Below are positions 8,265-15,402 of a DNA stretch of 23,831 bases, in pieces. Source of the DNA: a virus. The DNA is taken from positions 1-23,831 of IMG/VR virus record IMGVR_UViG_3300009503_000707, one strand, 5' to 3'. Position numbers and translations under genes: made by a program. The notes beneath the pieces are model-generated. The model ran no database searches, was not told where the DNA came from, and was given only the letters and a program-made list of their open reading frames with translations. How positions within the stretch are numbered: the stretch's first letter is position 1; the number at the start of each line of letters is the position of its first letter.

Positions 8265-10703
8265 TCATTGAGGCGGCATCGGCATTTGAACCATGGGCGC
8301 CTCAGGCGGACTGGCCGGGGCATTGGATGCCGCGGTGATTATGGTGCCAAGGTTTTTGACCGCCTGCGCAATTTGATTGATTTGCTCGGCTTGCGCTTGG
8401 TCAATCTGATTGTTCTGTTGGGCCAAAGCACCCAGCGCCTTTTCTATTTCACCAACCTTGGCGGCTATCTGGCTAATGGCGGCTGATTGCTGTTGAATGG
8501 CGGGGGCAGTTTGTTGCGCCGCCATTTGCGCGGCGCCCTGGGCAATTTGCTGGGACATCTGCTGGAGTTGCCCCGCCAACATCTGCATTTGCGCCAACGT
8601 GCCGGCTTCAGGCGAAATTTTAATCTCAAAATCGTCAGGCGCCCCCATCATGCGGGCTATGCGATTGAACATAGCAACAAACCATTCAACGCCAATCTTC
8701 TGAGCAAGCTCAGGCTGGCCAACAACCGCTTGAATAGTTTGAAGCATAACCTGCGCAGTTTGCGGACTGGCCAGCCGCGTATTGCCTTCGCGGGACGACA
8801 GGAAACCGCCAACAGACAATTTCCGTTTATCGCCGCTAACCACAATCTTCCCCCTGTAGGGAGGCCATGTGAATTTGAAACCCAACGCTTCCCTCAACAT
8901 ATCGAGCTTGGGCAACGGGACGGCATTCACTTCCGCGGCGAATTCTTCGTCCATGAATTCAAGGGATGCCTCATAAAGCTGCCGTTTCATGGCCGCTATG
9001 GCGTCGTAAATGAAAGTTTCGATGTACTGAACGCGCCCGCTTGTGTTTTGGTTGATAATCCGAACCTCCTCCGCCGTTTGAATATGCCCCGCAGTTGTTC
9101 CCAGTTCCTGGGCGCTCATGTTCAGGGCGCGCTCCATGATGTTGAAAACGGTGTTGAGAATTGAAATCAATTGGGTGGTGTCTTGGTATTGAAAATTGAT
9201 TGGCTGGAACATCTCCGCCGGATTAAGCCCCTCCGCCTGCTGGCGCATCGAATCATACGGAAACCAAATGCAGGCTGTTGCATCCTTGTGTTTGGCTTCT
9301 ATTTCGCGGATTTGTGATTCTGAAACCTGCCGGACATCGTACCGGATTACCTTCATCAGGTTTTGCCGAATGGTGATTATGTGCTGCATCAGAATGTTCC
9401 CCACCAAATCCTGCCAGGGCAAACATTCAAGCGCAAAGGACGGGTTCAACGAAAGGCCATCATCAGAATCGCCACTCCAATAGACCAACGGGCAATACGG
9501 TAATGGTTCAGCCCAAATTACTGTGTCGTCATTGGCAACAACAAACCTAATCCAAACGGGTGTTGAAACATCAGCAAGCCCCCAATCCTTGGGGATAACT
9601 TTCATGAACAAATTGCTCACGAAAACCGCCTTGTCCTTTTCGTTTGTCGTGTATCGCTGAGATTCAATTTGCCGATTGTTAGTCCAGCCGCCGACAAAAT
9701 CGGGTGGCGAAATCACGCAGGGATACATCTCCTGAAAATACCCGTGACTTATCTGCGGGTCGAACCAGTTTTTCCCGTACGTTACCTTGTCAGTGTTGTA
9801 GTATGGCTCCCTTGTAATGCTGCCATACTTCATGATGTCCCAATAACAAGCCCACTCACAGCCTGTATCAGAATTGATTGTTGCCGGACGATAGGTTTTG
9901 TCGAAAGCACATCTTGTTGGGTGCGGGATGTTGTAGCGTAATCCTTCTTTCTTGGTGTAGGTTTTGCCTTCGTCATCAAAATCTTCCTCGTAATACCATG
10001 CTTCAGCGGGGAACGTGATGCACCACCCGTATTTGATGGCGTGCAGAATAGCCGATTTAACAACCGCCTTGAGGCCGCAATTTTCAACCATCTGGCGGCC
10101 AATCAAGTTGGTCAGAATCTCGCCAATCAATTCAAATGCTTCAGTTGTGTGAACGGGTTGGTAAACAAAGAACGGGTCATTATCCAAATCATTGAAAATC
10201 TTGCCTGCACGCGCCGTGACATACGCCTTTACAATCGGAACGAAAACCCTGAAAAAAGTGTCCGTGTTCAGGATGTATTCCTTTTCTTTTTTATCATTCA
10301 CGGTGATGGTGAAGAGAGTTTCTTCTGATAATCCCCATATTTTCAATTGCTGCCGGACGTCCTCAGGATTTTTGGCTGACGATATGATTTTGCGGATTAT
10401 AGTTGGCGTGATTTGGCTGAATGGAACATTCCATGCTTCATCTATGGCTCCGTAAACCCGCCAATCCTTCAGGCTATCCATTCGCGCCTGGGCAATCCGG
10501 TCAACAATGAGGTCGTAAAACTCCTTTTGCTTGCCTTCAAGTTGCTCCCTGTCCTTGGTGAAGATTTGCTTCAGCTTATCGCTGGTGATTGATTTGTAGG
10601 CGCGCTTGCCGCCAGTAGGCTCCTTTCTGGTGATACCAAGCGCATCACCAATGGCTTGAACGAAACTTGCGCCTATCTCTTTTGAACTAGTATTTTTCGC
10701 CAT
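8265..10703 (-). CDS. Portal protein (head-to-tail connector)
   Basis: This 812-residue protein is a probable portal, the ring through which DNA enters and leaves the head. The central part has features typical of large podovirus-type portals: aromatic beta segments (for example WAEPLPYCPLVYWSGD), long helices around QDLVGNILMQHIITIRQNLM, and a helical clip/crown stretch around AEEVRIINQNTSGRVQYIE. The last roughly 105 residues (about 706-812) are Gln/Ala-rich and coiled-coil-like, and end in a Pro/Met-rich tail, consistent with a barrel or disordered extension. The ATG at 10703 has an AAGGAA site four bases upstream; a longer version from 10778 would start at a poor codon inside the upstream gene. 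It overlaps the upstream small gene by 17 bases. The size favours a podovirus-like or large connector over the 400-500 residue siphovirus type. Confidence 0.82.
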   Translation of the reverse strand: MAKNTSSKEIGASFVQAIGDALGITRKEPTGGKRAYKSITSDKLKQIFTKDREQLEGKQKEFYDLIVDRIAQARMDSLKDWRVYGAIDEAWNVPFSQITPTIIRKIISSAKNPEDVRQQLKIWGLSEETLFTITVNDKKEKEYILNTDTFFRVFVPIVKAYVTARAGKIFNDLDNDPFFVYQPVHTTEAFELIGEILTNLIGRQMVENCGLKAVVKSAILHAIKYGWCITFPAEAWYYEEDFDDEGKTYTKKEGLRYNIPHPTRCAFDKTYRPATINSDTGCEWACYWDIMKYGSITREPYYNTDKVTYGKNWFDPQISHGYFQEMYPCVISPPDFVGGWTNNRQIESQRYTTNEKDKAVFVSNLFMKVIPKDWGLADVSTPVWIRFVVANDDTVIWAEPLPYCPLVYWSGDSDDGLSLNPSFALECLPWQDLVGNILMQHIITIRQNLMKVIRYDVRQVSESQIREIEAKHKDATACIWFPYDSMRQQAEGLNPAEMFQPINFQYQDTTQLISILNTVFNIMERALNMSAQELGTTAGHIQTAEEVRIINQNTSGRVQYIETFIYDAIAAMKRQLYEASLEFMDEEFAAEVNAVPLPKLDMLREALGFKFTWPPYRGKIVVSGDKRKLSVGGFLSSREGNTRLASPQTAQVMLQTIQAVVGQPELAQKIGVEWFVAMFNRIARMMGAPDDFEIKISPEAGTLAQMQMLAGQLQQMSQQIAQGAAQMAAQQTAPAIQQQSAAISQIAAKVGEIEKALGALAQQNNQIDQAQAEQINQIAQAVKNLGTIITAASNAPASPPEAPMVQMPMPPQ

Positions 10704-11067
10704 TGGATTCCTTTTCCTTTGCCTCTTCCTCTTCTTCCTTTGTTTCGGTCTCTTCCGATGCCTCTTCGACACTATCACCGACTATTGAAAGAACATCAAA
10801 ACAGATTTGGCTATCGGTATTGGATTGGCCTCTTAATTTGCGCCTGCTGACTTCCGTGCACCTTGCCTTGATTGTCATTTCAATCACTTCACCCAACTTG
10901 GGTTCGCCAAATTTCTTCACGAAATTGTCGGCTGCATCGAAATGCAAATCCAAACGCGGGTAATATGGCTCTGATTTTTTCTTTTTCCTTGGCTCCATTT
11001 CCTCATTAAAAACAAGGCCGCTGGGCGGTGTGTAACTCAAATCCAATTCGTCATTCGTTTCTTTCAT
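10687..11067 (-). CDS. Small acidic protein at head of structural operon
   Basis: A 126-residue protein in three parts. The N-terminus is polar and ends in a basic RKKKK patch. The centre (about 40-95) is a beta-type domain (YPRLDLHF, LGEVIEMTIKARCTEVSRRK, ICFDVLSIVG). The C-terminus is a run of Glu and Lys (EETETKEEEEEAKEKE) and is surely disordered. The beta domain resembles small proteins often found next to portal genes in metagenomic phages, but I know no assigned function. The ATG at 11067 has a GAGG site five bases upstream and is preferred to an ATG five codons earlier. It is the first gene of the leftward structural operon and overlaps the portal start by 17 bases. Confidence 0.62.
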   Translation of the reverse strand: MKETNDELDLSYTPPSGLVFNEEMEPRKKKKSEPYYPRLDLHFDAADNFVKKFGEPKLGEVIEMTIKARCTEVSRRKLRGQSNTDSQICFDVLSIVGDSVEEASEETETKEEEEEAKEKESNGEKY

Positions 11068-11129
11068 ATACACCTCAATCATTGACTTTTGAATGAAGCT
11101 ACCATAATGTCAATTGGTAGTCAACGGTT
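11068..11129. promoter_or_regulatory. Divergent intergenic region, possible two-way promoter
   Basis: This 62-base gap separates the leftward structural operon from the rightward terminase. On the plus strand TTGACT (11082-11087) lies 15 bases before CATAAT (11103-11108), a short-spaced sigma70-like pair. On the minus strand there are two further TTGAC boxes: TTGACA (reading 11113 to 11108) and TTGACT (11124 to 11119). ATTGAC at 11081 and GTCAAT at 11109 also form an inverted pair, so a regulator site is possible. No good minus-strand -10 box is evident. The plus-strand pair runs from inside the 5' end of an alternative start of the small gene. Confidence 0.35.
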
Positions 11130-12773
11130 ATGGAAGAGAAAAAAGCATGGGTGCCAAATGTATTTCCAAAACAGATGGCCGTTATCACTGACCCAAAACG
11201 TTACGTCCTTGTCAGCGGGCCACGGTATTCCGGCAAAACTGTTGCGTGTTTGCACGCCGTTGCCTGGCATCTTTGGAAGACGCCGGGAGCACGCGGTGTC
11301 ATGATTGGCCGGTCAATCGGCGACAACCTCAATGAAGGCGCATGGTCGGATTTGATTAACACCATTTTACCCCAGTGGTTTGAAGCCGATTTCGGCATGG
11401 AATTTTATTACAAGGACGTGAGGCGCGGGCCAGTTAAAATGGAGCCTGTAAGTCACAGGTATTATTTCGAGGTAACAAACCAATACTTTCCCGAACTCGG
11501 CGAGCAAGGCGGTATTTCGCGCATGTATCTGGATTCGCTTAAAGATGAATCAGAAGTCGAACGTTACCGTAACCGCCGTTTTTCACTCATCTGGATGACC
11601 GAGCTTTCAAACTTCAAACGCCGGCATACATTCGACGTTCTTCAGGAATGCCTGCGTTGTATGCATTTGACTCCTGAACAACACAAATTCATTTCTGACA
11701 CCAATCCCGCCGATGAAGGCGAAGATTCGTGGATTTACAAGTTGTGGTATTATTTCAGGAAACTTAACCTTGACCACCTTGAGCCTGAGGATGAGGAGTA
11801 TTTGAACCTGAAAGATATTCAGGGAGTTGCGCGGACTAAAATGCTGGCGAACCTTCGGAATCTCCAGAAAGAATTGTCCGTACACGAAATTCATGTCGGC
11901 GATAATGCATTTATCTCGGATGAACAGAAAGCCGCGCAACAGGCCAAGTACGCGCATAATCCCGATTTGTACCGTCGTTTCTACTTGGGCCAATGGGTGC
12001 GCGCCACTTCAGAAGCCATCTTTGCCAAAGTCTGGAAACCAACCGTCCATATTATCGGCGGCAAATCAGTTGATTTCGCCAAGCCTGATAGAGAGTTGGA
12101 AGATACAATCATGTTGCCGGAAGAAAACACCACAACTTTCATCATGGGCTGGGATATTGGCAGCGTGCGCAACCACGCTGTTATCGGGCCGATTGAGAAA
12201 ATCCAGATTGAATACCCTGACCAAATTGAGAATGGCAAGCCCCGGATTGAGGTGGCGTTCAAGGTTTTGGATGAATTCGTTTCCATCAATCAGGAATTGT
12301 CCCTGAAGGAAATAACCGAGGAAATCATGGAAATCATGGATTTCTGGGAGCAACAGTTGGGCCGGAAAGCTTTGTGGCGTCATTGGTCTGATACATCGGC
12401 ATTCGATTACAAAAACATTGCCGATTCGTATGAGTCCAAGGAGATTTACCGGTTTTCAAATGGCCGCATTGTTCTTCAAAAATGCCAGAAGGGCGATATT
12501 GAATCCCGTGTTGATTTCATCACGCGGCTGTTGCATCAGGACAGGCTTTTTATTTCCGGCCCGCGTTGCCAGCATCTAATCGAAATGTTTGAAAGCTTTC
12601 GACGAACCAGGGCCGGCAAAATTGACAAGGCATCTCCTCTCAAACATTCATTCGACGCCTTGTCCTACGCCATTTGCATGGAAGCCTGGAACGAGATGAT
12701 GACTTCAGTAAGGCAAATTCGAGTTGGCAAAAACCCTGCGAGTGGTAGTATAATAGTAACAAATATGGGATGA
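11130..12773 (+). CDS. terL: Terminase large subunit
   Basis: The 547-residue packaging motor protein has an N-terminal ATPase and a C-terminal nuclease. The ATPase shows a Walker A motif SGPRYSGKT at residues 29-37. Walker B is FSLIWMTE, with Glu158 as the likely catalytic base, and SDTNP at 189-193 is the coupling motif. The nuclease (about 335-515) shows the expected acidic residues: D342 in MGWDIGS, D421 in HWSDTS and D509 in KHSFDALSYA. It would drive DNA into the head through the portal and cut the concatemer. The length is a little above the usual 420-520 residues but contains no obvious insertion. The ATG at 11130 has only a weak upstream purine site. It is the sole large rightward gene between two leftward blocks, and no clear small subunit lies next to it. 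Confidence 0.93.
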   Translation: MEEKKAWVPNVFPKQMAVITDPKRYVLVSGPRYSGKTVACLHAVAWHLWKTPGARGVMIGRSIGDNLNEGAWSDLINTILPQWFEADFGMEFYYKDVRRGPVKMEPVSHRYYFEVTNQYFPELGEQGGISRMYLDSLKDESEVERYRNRRFSLIWMTELSNFKRRHTFDVLQECLRCMHLTPEQHKFISDTNPADEGEDSWIYKLWYYFRKLNLDHLEPEDEEYLNLKDIQGVARTKMLANLRNLQKELSVHEIHVGDNAFISDEQKAAQQAKYAHNPDLYRRFYLGQWVRATSEAIFAKVWKPTVHIIGGKSVDFAKPDRELEDTIMLPEENTTTFIMGWDIGSVRNHAVIGPIEKIQIEYPDQIENGKPRIEVAFKVLDEFVSINQELSLKEITEEIMEIMDFWEQQLGRKALWRHWSDTSAFDYKNIADSYESKEIYRFSNGRIVLQKCQKGDIESRVDFITRLLHQDRLFISGPRCQHLIEMFESFRRTRAGKIDKASPLKHSFDALSYAICMEAWNEMMTSVRQIRVGKNPASGSIIVTNMG

Positions 12774-12776
12774 TAT

Positions 12777-12953
12777 ATGGCAAATTGGATTCAAAATGCA
12801 ATCAAGAGGAAGGGCGCGCTGAAACAGGCCGCTCAACGTGCCGGCATGAGCACAATGGCTTTTGCACAGGCGCACCAGCACGATTCTGGAGTAACAGGAC
12901 GGCGGGCGCGACTTGCGCTCATTTTGAGCAAGTTACGCAAGAAAAAGAAATAG
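12777..12953 (+). CDS. 58-residue basic protein after terminase
   Basis: This short ORF starts three bases after the terminase stop and encodes 58 residues beginning MANWIQNAIKRKGALKQAA. It ends with an Arg/Lys-rich helix, GRRARLALILSKLRKKKK. The form of a Trp-Ile-Gln N-terminus, then KGAL, then a C-terminal RARLA...L helix matches a very common family of small phage proteins found near terminase or portal genes. This is my recollection of the family; its function is not established as far as I know. The ATG has a GGGA site six bases upstream. A different, longer frame covers the same DNA (12770-13069) but gives a Cys/Ala/Arg-rich product and runs through the terminator stem, so the short frame is preferred. 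Basic charge suggests DNA, RNA or head-surface contact. Confidence 0.72.
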   Translation: MANWIQNAIKRKGALKQAAQRAGMSTMAFAQAHQHDSGVTGRRARLALILSKLRKKKK

Positions 12954-13013
12954 GCAACGCGCCGGAAACACCCCTGAACGCACTGGCAACATTCAGGAAA
13001 ACGGCGCGTTGCC
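12953..13013. terminator. Long stem-loop between convergent operons
   Basis: GGCAACGCGCCG at 12953-12964 pairs perfectly with CGGCGCGTTGCC at 13002-13013 (12 pairs, GC-rich). A second, inner stem CCTGAA (12973-12978) pairs with TTCAGG (12992-12997). It starts at the last base of the 58-residue gene's stop codon and ends four bases before the stop of the leftward lipoprotein gene, so it can serve both strands. No T-run follows on either side, so it is not a textbook intrinsic terminator; it may block convergent transcription or protect the 3' ends. Confidence 0.55.
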
Positions 13014-13017
13014 CGAA

Positions 13018-13311
13018 TCACTTGCGTGCCTGGCATTCGGCCAGTGCGGCGGCAAGATTGATTACCTGAGCCTCCAACTCAGAGTAAGCTGTTGCGCTGT
13101 GCCAGATTTCATTTTTCTGGGCCACGTACGTTCCCGCCACCGTTTCCACTTTCGTCCCCGCTTTCAGCACCAGTACCCTGGGTTGATAAATGTTGTACGG
13201 TGGCGATGGCTTCGAGCCGAATAATCCGCTGGCGCAGCCTGTCGGCCCGAATATGGTCAATGTCATCAGTAGAACGGCGCAGCTTATCAATTTCATCCTG
13301 TTGGTTATCAT
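13018..13311 (-). CDS. Outer-membrane spanin-like lipoprotein (Rz1 type)
   Basis: A 97-residue protein with a signal of the lipoprotein type: basic N-terminus, hydrophobic core at about 10-21, then GPTGC with Cys26 as the likely lipid site. The mature part has Pro near its start (SKPSPPYNIYQPR) and a short beta segment (VLVLKAGTKVETVAGTYVA). It ends in a helix (YSELEAQVINLAAALAECQ). The gene begins inside the preceding coiled-coil ORF in another frame (203 bases shared), the classic arrangement of Rz/Rz1 spanin pairs that fuse inner and outer membranes at lysis. I chose the ATG at 13311 (GGAA four bases upstream) so that the signal begins MITNRMKL; ATG 13296 is possible. The lipobox -3 residue is Pro, not the usual Leu. 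It ends just beyond a long stem-loop shared with the terminase unit. Confidence 0.6.
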   Translation of the reverse strand: MITNRMKLISCAVLLMTLTIFGPTGCASGLFGSKPSPPYNIYQPRVLVLKAGTKVETVAGTYVAQKNEIWHSATAYSELEAQVINLAAALAECQARK

Positions 13312-13420
13312 AGTATTCCGCAATCTCTTTCGCCAATCGCCATCGCGCACTGACCAGTCGCAATTCCAAATACGCCGCAACTGCACGCAGCAAGTTGCCG
13401 ATGATTGTCAACCAGCTCAT
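13109..13420 (-). CDS. Inner spanin-like coiled-coil protein (Rz type)
   Basis: A 103-residue protein whose start overlaps the holin-like gene's stop by ATGA, which supports that it is translated. It has a hydrophobic to amphipathic N-terminal helix (WLTIIGNLLRAVAAYLEL), then a charged coiled-coil of about 45 residues (EIAEYYDNQQDEIDKLRRS to RLRQRIIRLEA), and a short Gly/Ser tail. The N-terminal helix carries Arg12 and Glu19, so it is a weak membrane segment. It overlaps the downstream lipoprotein gene in a different frame. Together they have the layout of an i-spanin and o-spanin. An alternative is that the membrane protein at 13740-14045, which has a better transmembrane helix, is the true partner, and that this ORF has some other lysis role. 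No strong ribosome site was seen, so coupling to the upstream gene is likely. Confidence 0.55.
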   Translation of the reverse strand: MSWLTIIGNLLRAVAAYLELRLVSARWRLAKEIAEYYDNQQDEIDKLRRSTDDIDHIRADRLRQRIIRLEAIATVQHLSTQGTGAESGDESGNGGGNVRGPEK

Positions 13421-13743
13421 TTAACTAATTTGACGCTGGCAAGCCAATCAAGCACATAAACAATTGCTTTTAGAATTTTTGAATTTTCGACTTTCGCCAA
13501 AAATTCATCATCTTTGGTGTCCGGTGTGCTTTCGACAACCTGATGCCAAATGGTGAAGACCGGCTTCAAGGCCAGGCGCAATGCCCCAATTGCAATCAAA
13601 ATTGTGGCAACAACCGGATATTTGACCACCAAATCATAAACCCAAGATGGAGCCTGAGCGTCAGTTGATGTCCCAGTTTCCTGTGCGAAACCACTGAATG
13701 TGGCCGCAACAGCCAACAGAATTATCAGTTTCACTTTCATCAT
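13417..13743 (-). CDS. Holin-like small membrane protein
   Basis: The 108-residue protein has two hydrophobic stretches. Residues 1-20 are signal-peptide-like and end in FSGFAQE. Residues about 43-60 (PVVATILIAIGALRLALK) form a transmembrane helix. A conserved-looking C-terminal helical part follows, with TPDTKDDEFLAKVENSKIL and then VYVLDWLASVKL. This pattern is familiar from a group of short holin-like proteins in environmental phages; I place it there by recollection. A holin would open the inner membrane to start lysis. Its ATG overlaps the stop of the upstream membrane/coiled-coil gene by ATGA, and its stop overlaps the next ORF in the same way, so three genes are tightly coupled. No endolysin was found nearby, which weakens the case slightly. 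Confidence 0.58.
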   Translation of the reverse strand: MMKVKLIILLAVAATFSGFAQETGTSTDAQAPSWVYDLVVKYPVVATILIAIGALRLALKPVFTIWHQVVESTPDTKDDEFLAKVENSKILKAIVYVLDWLASVKLVK

Positions 13744-14045
13744 TTCAAAGGATACAACAATCGCTCATGTCTTTCAAGTGATTCTTTGATGGCCACTGTA
13801 TTCGCTTCAATTTTGGCCAGGCTCAATTCAAGCTTGGCCATTGATACCCTGATGTTATCAATAATCTGCTGCTGTTCTTTTACTTGGCTTTCCAGAGCGG
13901 CCAAGCGATATGGAAACAGTACAAAGAAATAAATGACAAAAGCAATCGGCGTTATCACGGAAATAATCGTGCCCAATCGGCCCCAGTTTATTTTAACTAG
14001 GAACTTTCCATTTCCGTTGCCGTTACTATTTGTTGTCTCGCTCAT
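13740..14045 (-). CDS. Membrane-anchored coiled-coil protein, lysis cassette
   Basis: A 101-residue protein with a polar, Asn/Gly-rich N-terminus (residues 2-14). One clear transmembrane helix spans about 25-45 (GTIISVITPIAFVIYFFVLF). A coiled coil follows at about 49-95, with heptad-like spacing in LAALESQVKEQQQIIDNIRV and ending in ERHERLLYPLK. An N-terminal anchor followed by a coiled-coil outside the membrane is the standard shape of an inner-membrane spanin, but holin accessory proteins look similar. The gene lies upstream of the holin-like gene and overlaps it by ATGA. The ATG lacks a close ribosome site (AGGGG lies 12 bases upstream). Membrane localisation is well supported; the choice between i-spanin and antiholin-like is not. 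Confidence 0.55.
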   Translation of the reverse strand: MSETTNSNGNGNGKFLVKINWGRLGTIISVITPIAFVIYFFVLFPYRLAALESQVKEQQQIIDNIRVSMAKLELSLAKIEANTVAIKESLERHERLLYPLK

Positions 14046-14068
14046 GATTCAAATTTACCCCTTATCTA

Positions 14069-14551
14069 TCAACTTGCATCTTTTCCAGAGCCTGATTCTG
14101 TACTTGGCGATATGACAACCTGCATCTTGTCAGCAAATAGTTGTGGAGCAATGCTTTTCTGTTTGGTTTGTCTCTTGGCACTCCCACGTACTTCGGCCCC
14201 CTTAACCGCCTCGCGCGCCCAGGAAAGTTGAATGCGTGAGACAGCCTCAAGGCTGGCCGTCAATTCAGCAAGCTCAGGGACACTATCCGTTCTCTCAATC
14301 ATCTCGCTGATTTTCTGAGCCAGTTTTTCAGCCCTTTCGATGTTGCCAATCGCATGAGCCTGCATCACGCCAACCGCTTTTGATGAGACCCATTCAGCAA
14401 AGGTTTCCTTGTTCTGTATTTTTGCAATTGCATTCTCAGGCAGGCCAATGGCCTTGGCTGCTGCCAGAGCTTTCCTTTCGCTTACATCCGGCGGCTCGGT
14501 TGTAAGCGCAGCCAATGATTCGGGTTTGATTAACTGATTCTCATTTGCCAT
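14069..14551 (-). CDS. Helical protein of unknown function
   Basis: I do not recognise this 160-residue protein. It is almost wholly helical with many Ala, Glu and Lys: SERKALAAAKAIGLPENA, then a long helix AEKLAQKISEMIERT, then SLEAVSRIQLSWAREAV. The C-terminus is basic and Ser/Gly-rich, ending in a likely disordered tail. There is no signal peptide or membrane helix, so it is probably cytoplasmic. It starts 11 bases inside the end of the upstream Cys-rich gene and precedes the membrane genes by 23 bases. A small terminase subunit is conceivable, since none is found elsewhere in the window and the size fits, but there is no clear DNA-binding motif. This is flagged only as a possibility. Confidence 0.55.
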   Translation of the reverse strand: MANENQLIKPESLAALTTEPPDVSERKALAAAKAIGLPENAIAKIQNKETFAEWVSSKAVGVMQAHAIGNIERAEKLAQKISEMIERTDSVPELAELTASLEAVSRIQLSWAREAVKGAEVRGSAKRQTKQKSIAPQLFADKMQVVISPSTESGSGKDAS

Positions 14552-14966
14552 AAAATGAATTGTAGCTGGGCGGCCAGCAATTGGGAACCAAATTTATCCA
14601 GGCATTGGATTCGTATGCCCAGCAATCACACTCATAACGCGCTTTTGTGGGCATGTGACAATAACAGCCGGTGTATTTGCCCTGAACCAAAGGCGAGCCG
14701 CAGCTACGCAGCGGCGCATAAAACACCGGACAACCAGCGCATTTGGCCAATCTTTTCTCCCAAAGGTCTTTGCCCACCTTCTTGTTGCGCCCGCCGAAAA
14801 GCGTGAGCACTACATTCGTTCCGGCGTTCCAAAGATTTTTGATTGGATTATTGGACTTGCTCAAAGCCCAACCCGCCAGTGCCAGACAAATGATAAATTC
14901 AACCGTAGGCAGATGCTTTTGCAAATATCGCATCCAAATCCTTTTCATACTTAACATTTGACACAT
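14541..14966 (-). CDS. Membrane-anchored Cys-rich (zinc-binding) protein
   Basis: A 141-residue protein. Residues about 18-36 (LPTVEFIICLALAGWALSK) form one transmembrane helix, followed by a second moderately hydrophobic stretch. The C-terminal half has a cluster of cysteines: CAGCPVFYAPLRSC, then GCYCHMP, then CDCWA. The C-x2-C, C-x-C and C-x-C pattern indicates metal binding, like many short phage zinc-ribbon proteins, here joined to a membrane anchor. It is the first gene of the leftward lysis-type operon and lies 26 bases from the divergent early operon. The ATG at 14966 has a GGAT site six bases upstream; ATG 14957 or 14948 could also serve. Whether it belongs to lysis or to another process is unclear. 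Membrane anchor plus zinc-finger: fairly sure. Confidence 0.6.
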   Translation of the reverse strand: MCQMLSMKRIWMRYLQKHLPTVEFIICLALAGWALSKSNNPIKNLWNAGTNVVLTLFGGRNKKVGKDLWEKRLAKCAGCPVFYAPLRSCGSPLVQGKYTGCYCHMPTKARYECDCWAYESNAWINLVPNCWPPSYNSFYGK

Positions 14967-14992
14967 TTACAATCCAGATGCAAGGTTGAAAC
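14967..14992. promoter_or_regulatory. Short divergent gap between lysis and early operons
   Basis: Only 26 bases separate the start of the leftward Cys-rich gene from that of the rightward early gene. Any promoters must therefore extend into the coding regions. A TTGACA box lies at 14958-14963 on the plus strand and a TACAAT box at 14968-14973, but they are too close together to form one promoter. The ribosome site of the early gene (AAGG, seven bases before its ATG) lies here. Confidence 0.3.
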
Positions 14993-15364
14993 ATGAAACC
15001 GTTGTCGAATTTAACTGGCTTTGAATTGACCCGACTGGAAATACTTGAAGAACAATTCAGGCTCTCCGATGATGAAGTCGCCCTTCTGGTAAAATCACTG
15101 AACAACGCGGGCGTCAAAACAAGGCTGATTAGCATTCTAACCGGTGTAAAGCAGGAGGCGCTTGTGGGGCTGGGCATGACCACAAAAAGCAGGCTTCAAA
15201 CGGCACAGAAGCGAAGCATTTGGTTTTTGTGGTGCGCAGTGTTTCAGCCTGACCTTTTAAATGAACTTTGGGAGATAATCACATGGGGCCGCAACCGTGC
15301 CATGACCGAAACTGAGTTGCAAAAACTTTGCAATAATTGCGAAAAATTGTCGTTGCAAAAATAA
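14993..15364 (+). CDS. Possible DNA-binding regulator, first early gene
   Basis: A 123-residue protein with ATG preceded by AAGG at seven bases. It is helical throughout. The middle part (residues about 27-70) reads like a helix-turn-helix: DDEVALLVKSLNNAGVKTR, then LISILTGVKQEAL, then a basic segment TKSRLQTAQKR. This has a faint likeness to the FlhC-type pattern (acquired R and TG motif), which I note but do not claim. The C-terminal part has two tryptophans and a C-x2-C (LQKLCNNCEKL). It heads the rightward early operon, the place where phages often encode a regulator, and it sits divergently to the lysis operon. DNA binding is an inference from the shape of the sequence and the location. 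Confidence 0.5.
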   Translation: MKPLSNLTGFELTRLEILEEQFRLSDDEVALLVKSLNNAGVKTRLISILTGVKQEALVGLGMTTKSRLQTAQKRSIWFLWCAVFQPDLLNELWEIITWGRNRAMTETELQKLCNNCEKLSLQK

Positions 15365-15402
15365 AGGATAGCGGTAGGCTGCCACTGAATTGCGATAAAA
15401 TT

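Noticed and set aside
8487-9164. 225-codon rightward open frame opposite the portal gene
   Set aside because: Antisense to the portal; composition (Arg, Leu, His, Asn) and lack of a start context fit a shadow frame.
12770-13069. 99-codon frame after the terminase
   Set aside because: It overlaps the better-supported 58-residue gene, begins inside the terminase end, and continues through the stem-loop; composition is atypical.
14069-14551. Naming the helical protein as small terminase
   Set aside because: Size and absence of another candidate fit, but there is no recognisable DNA-binding motif and it lies in the lysis-type operon, so the name is not justified.
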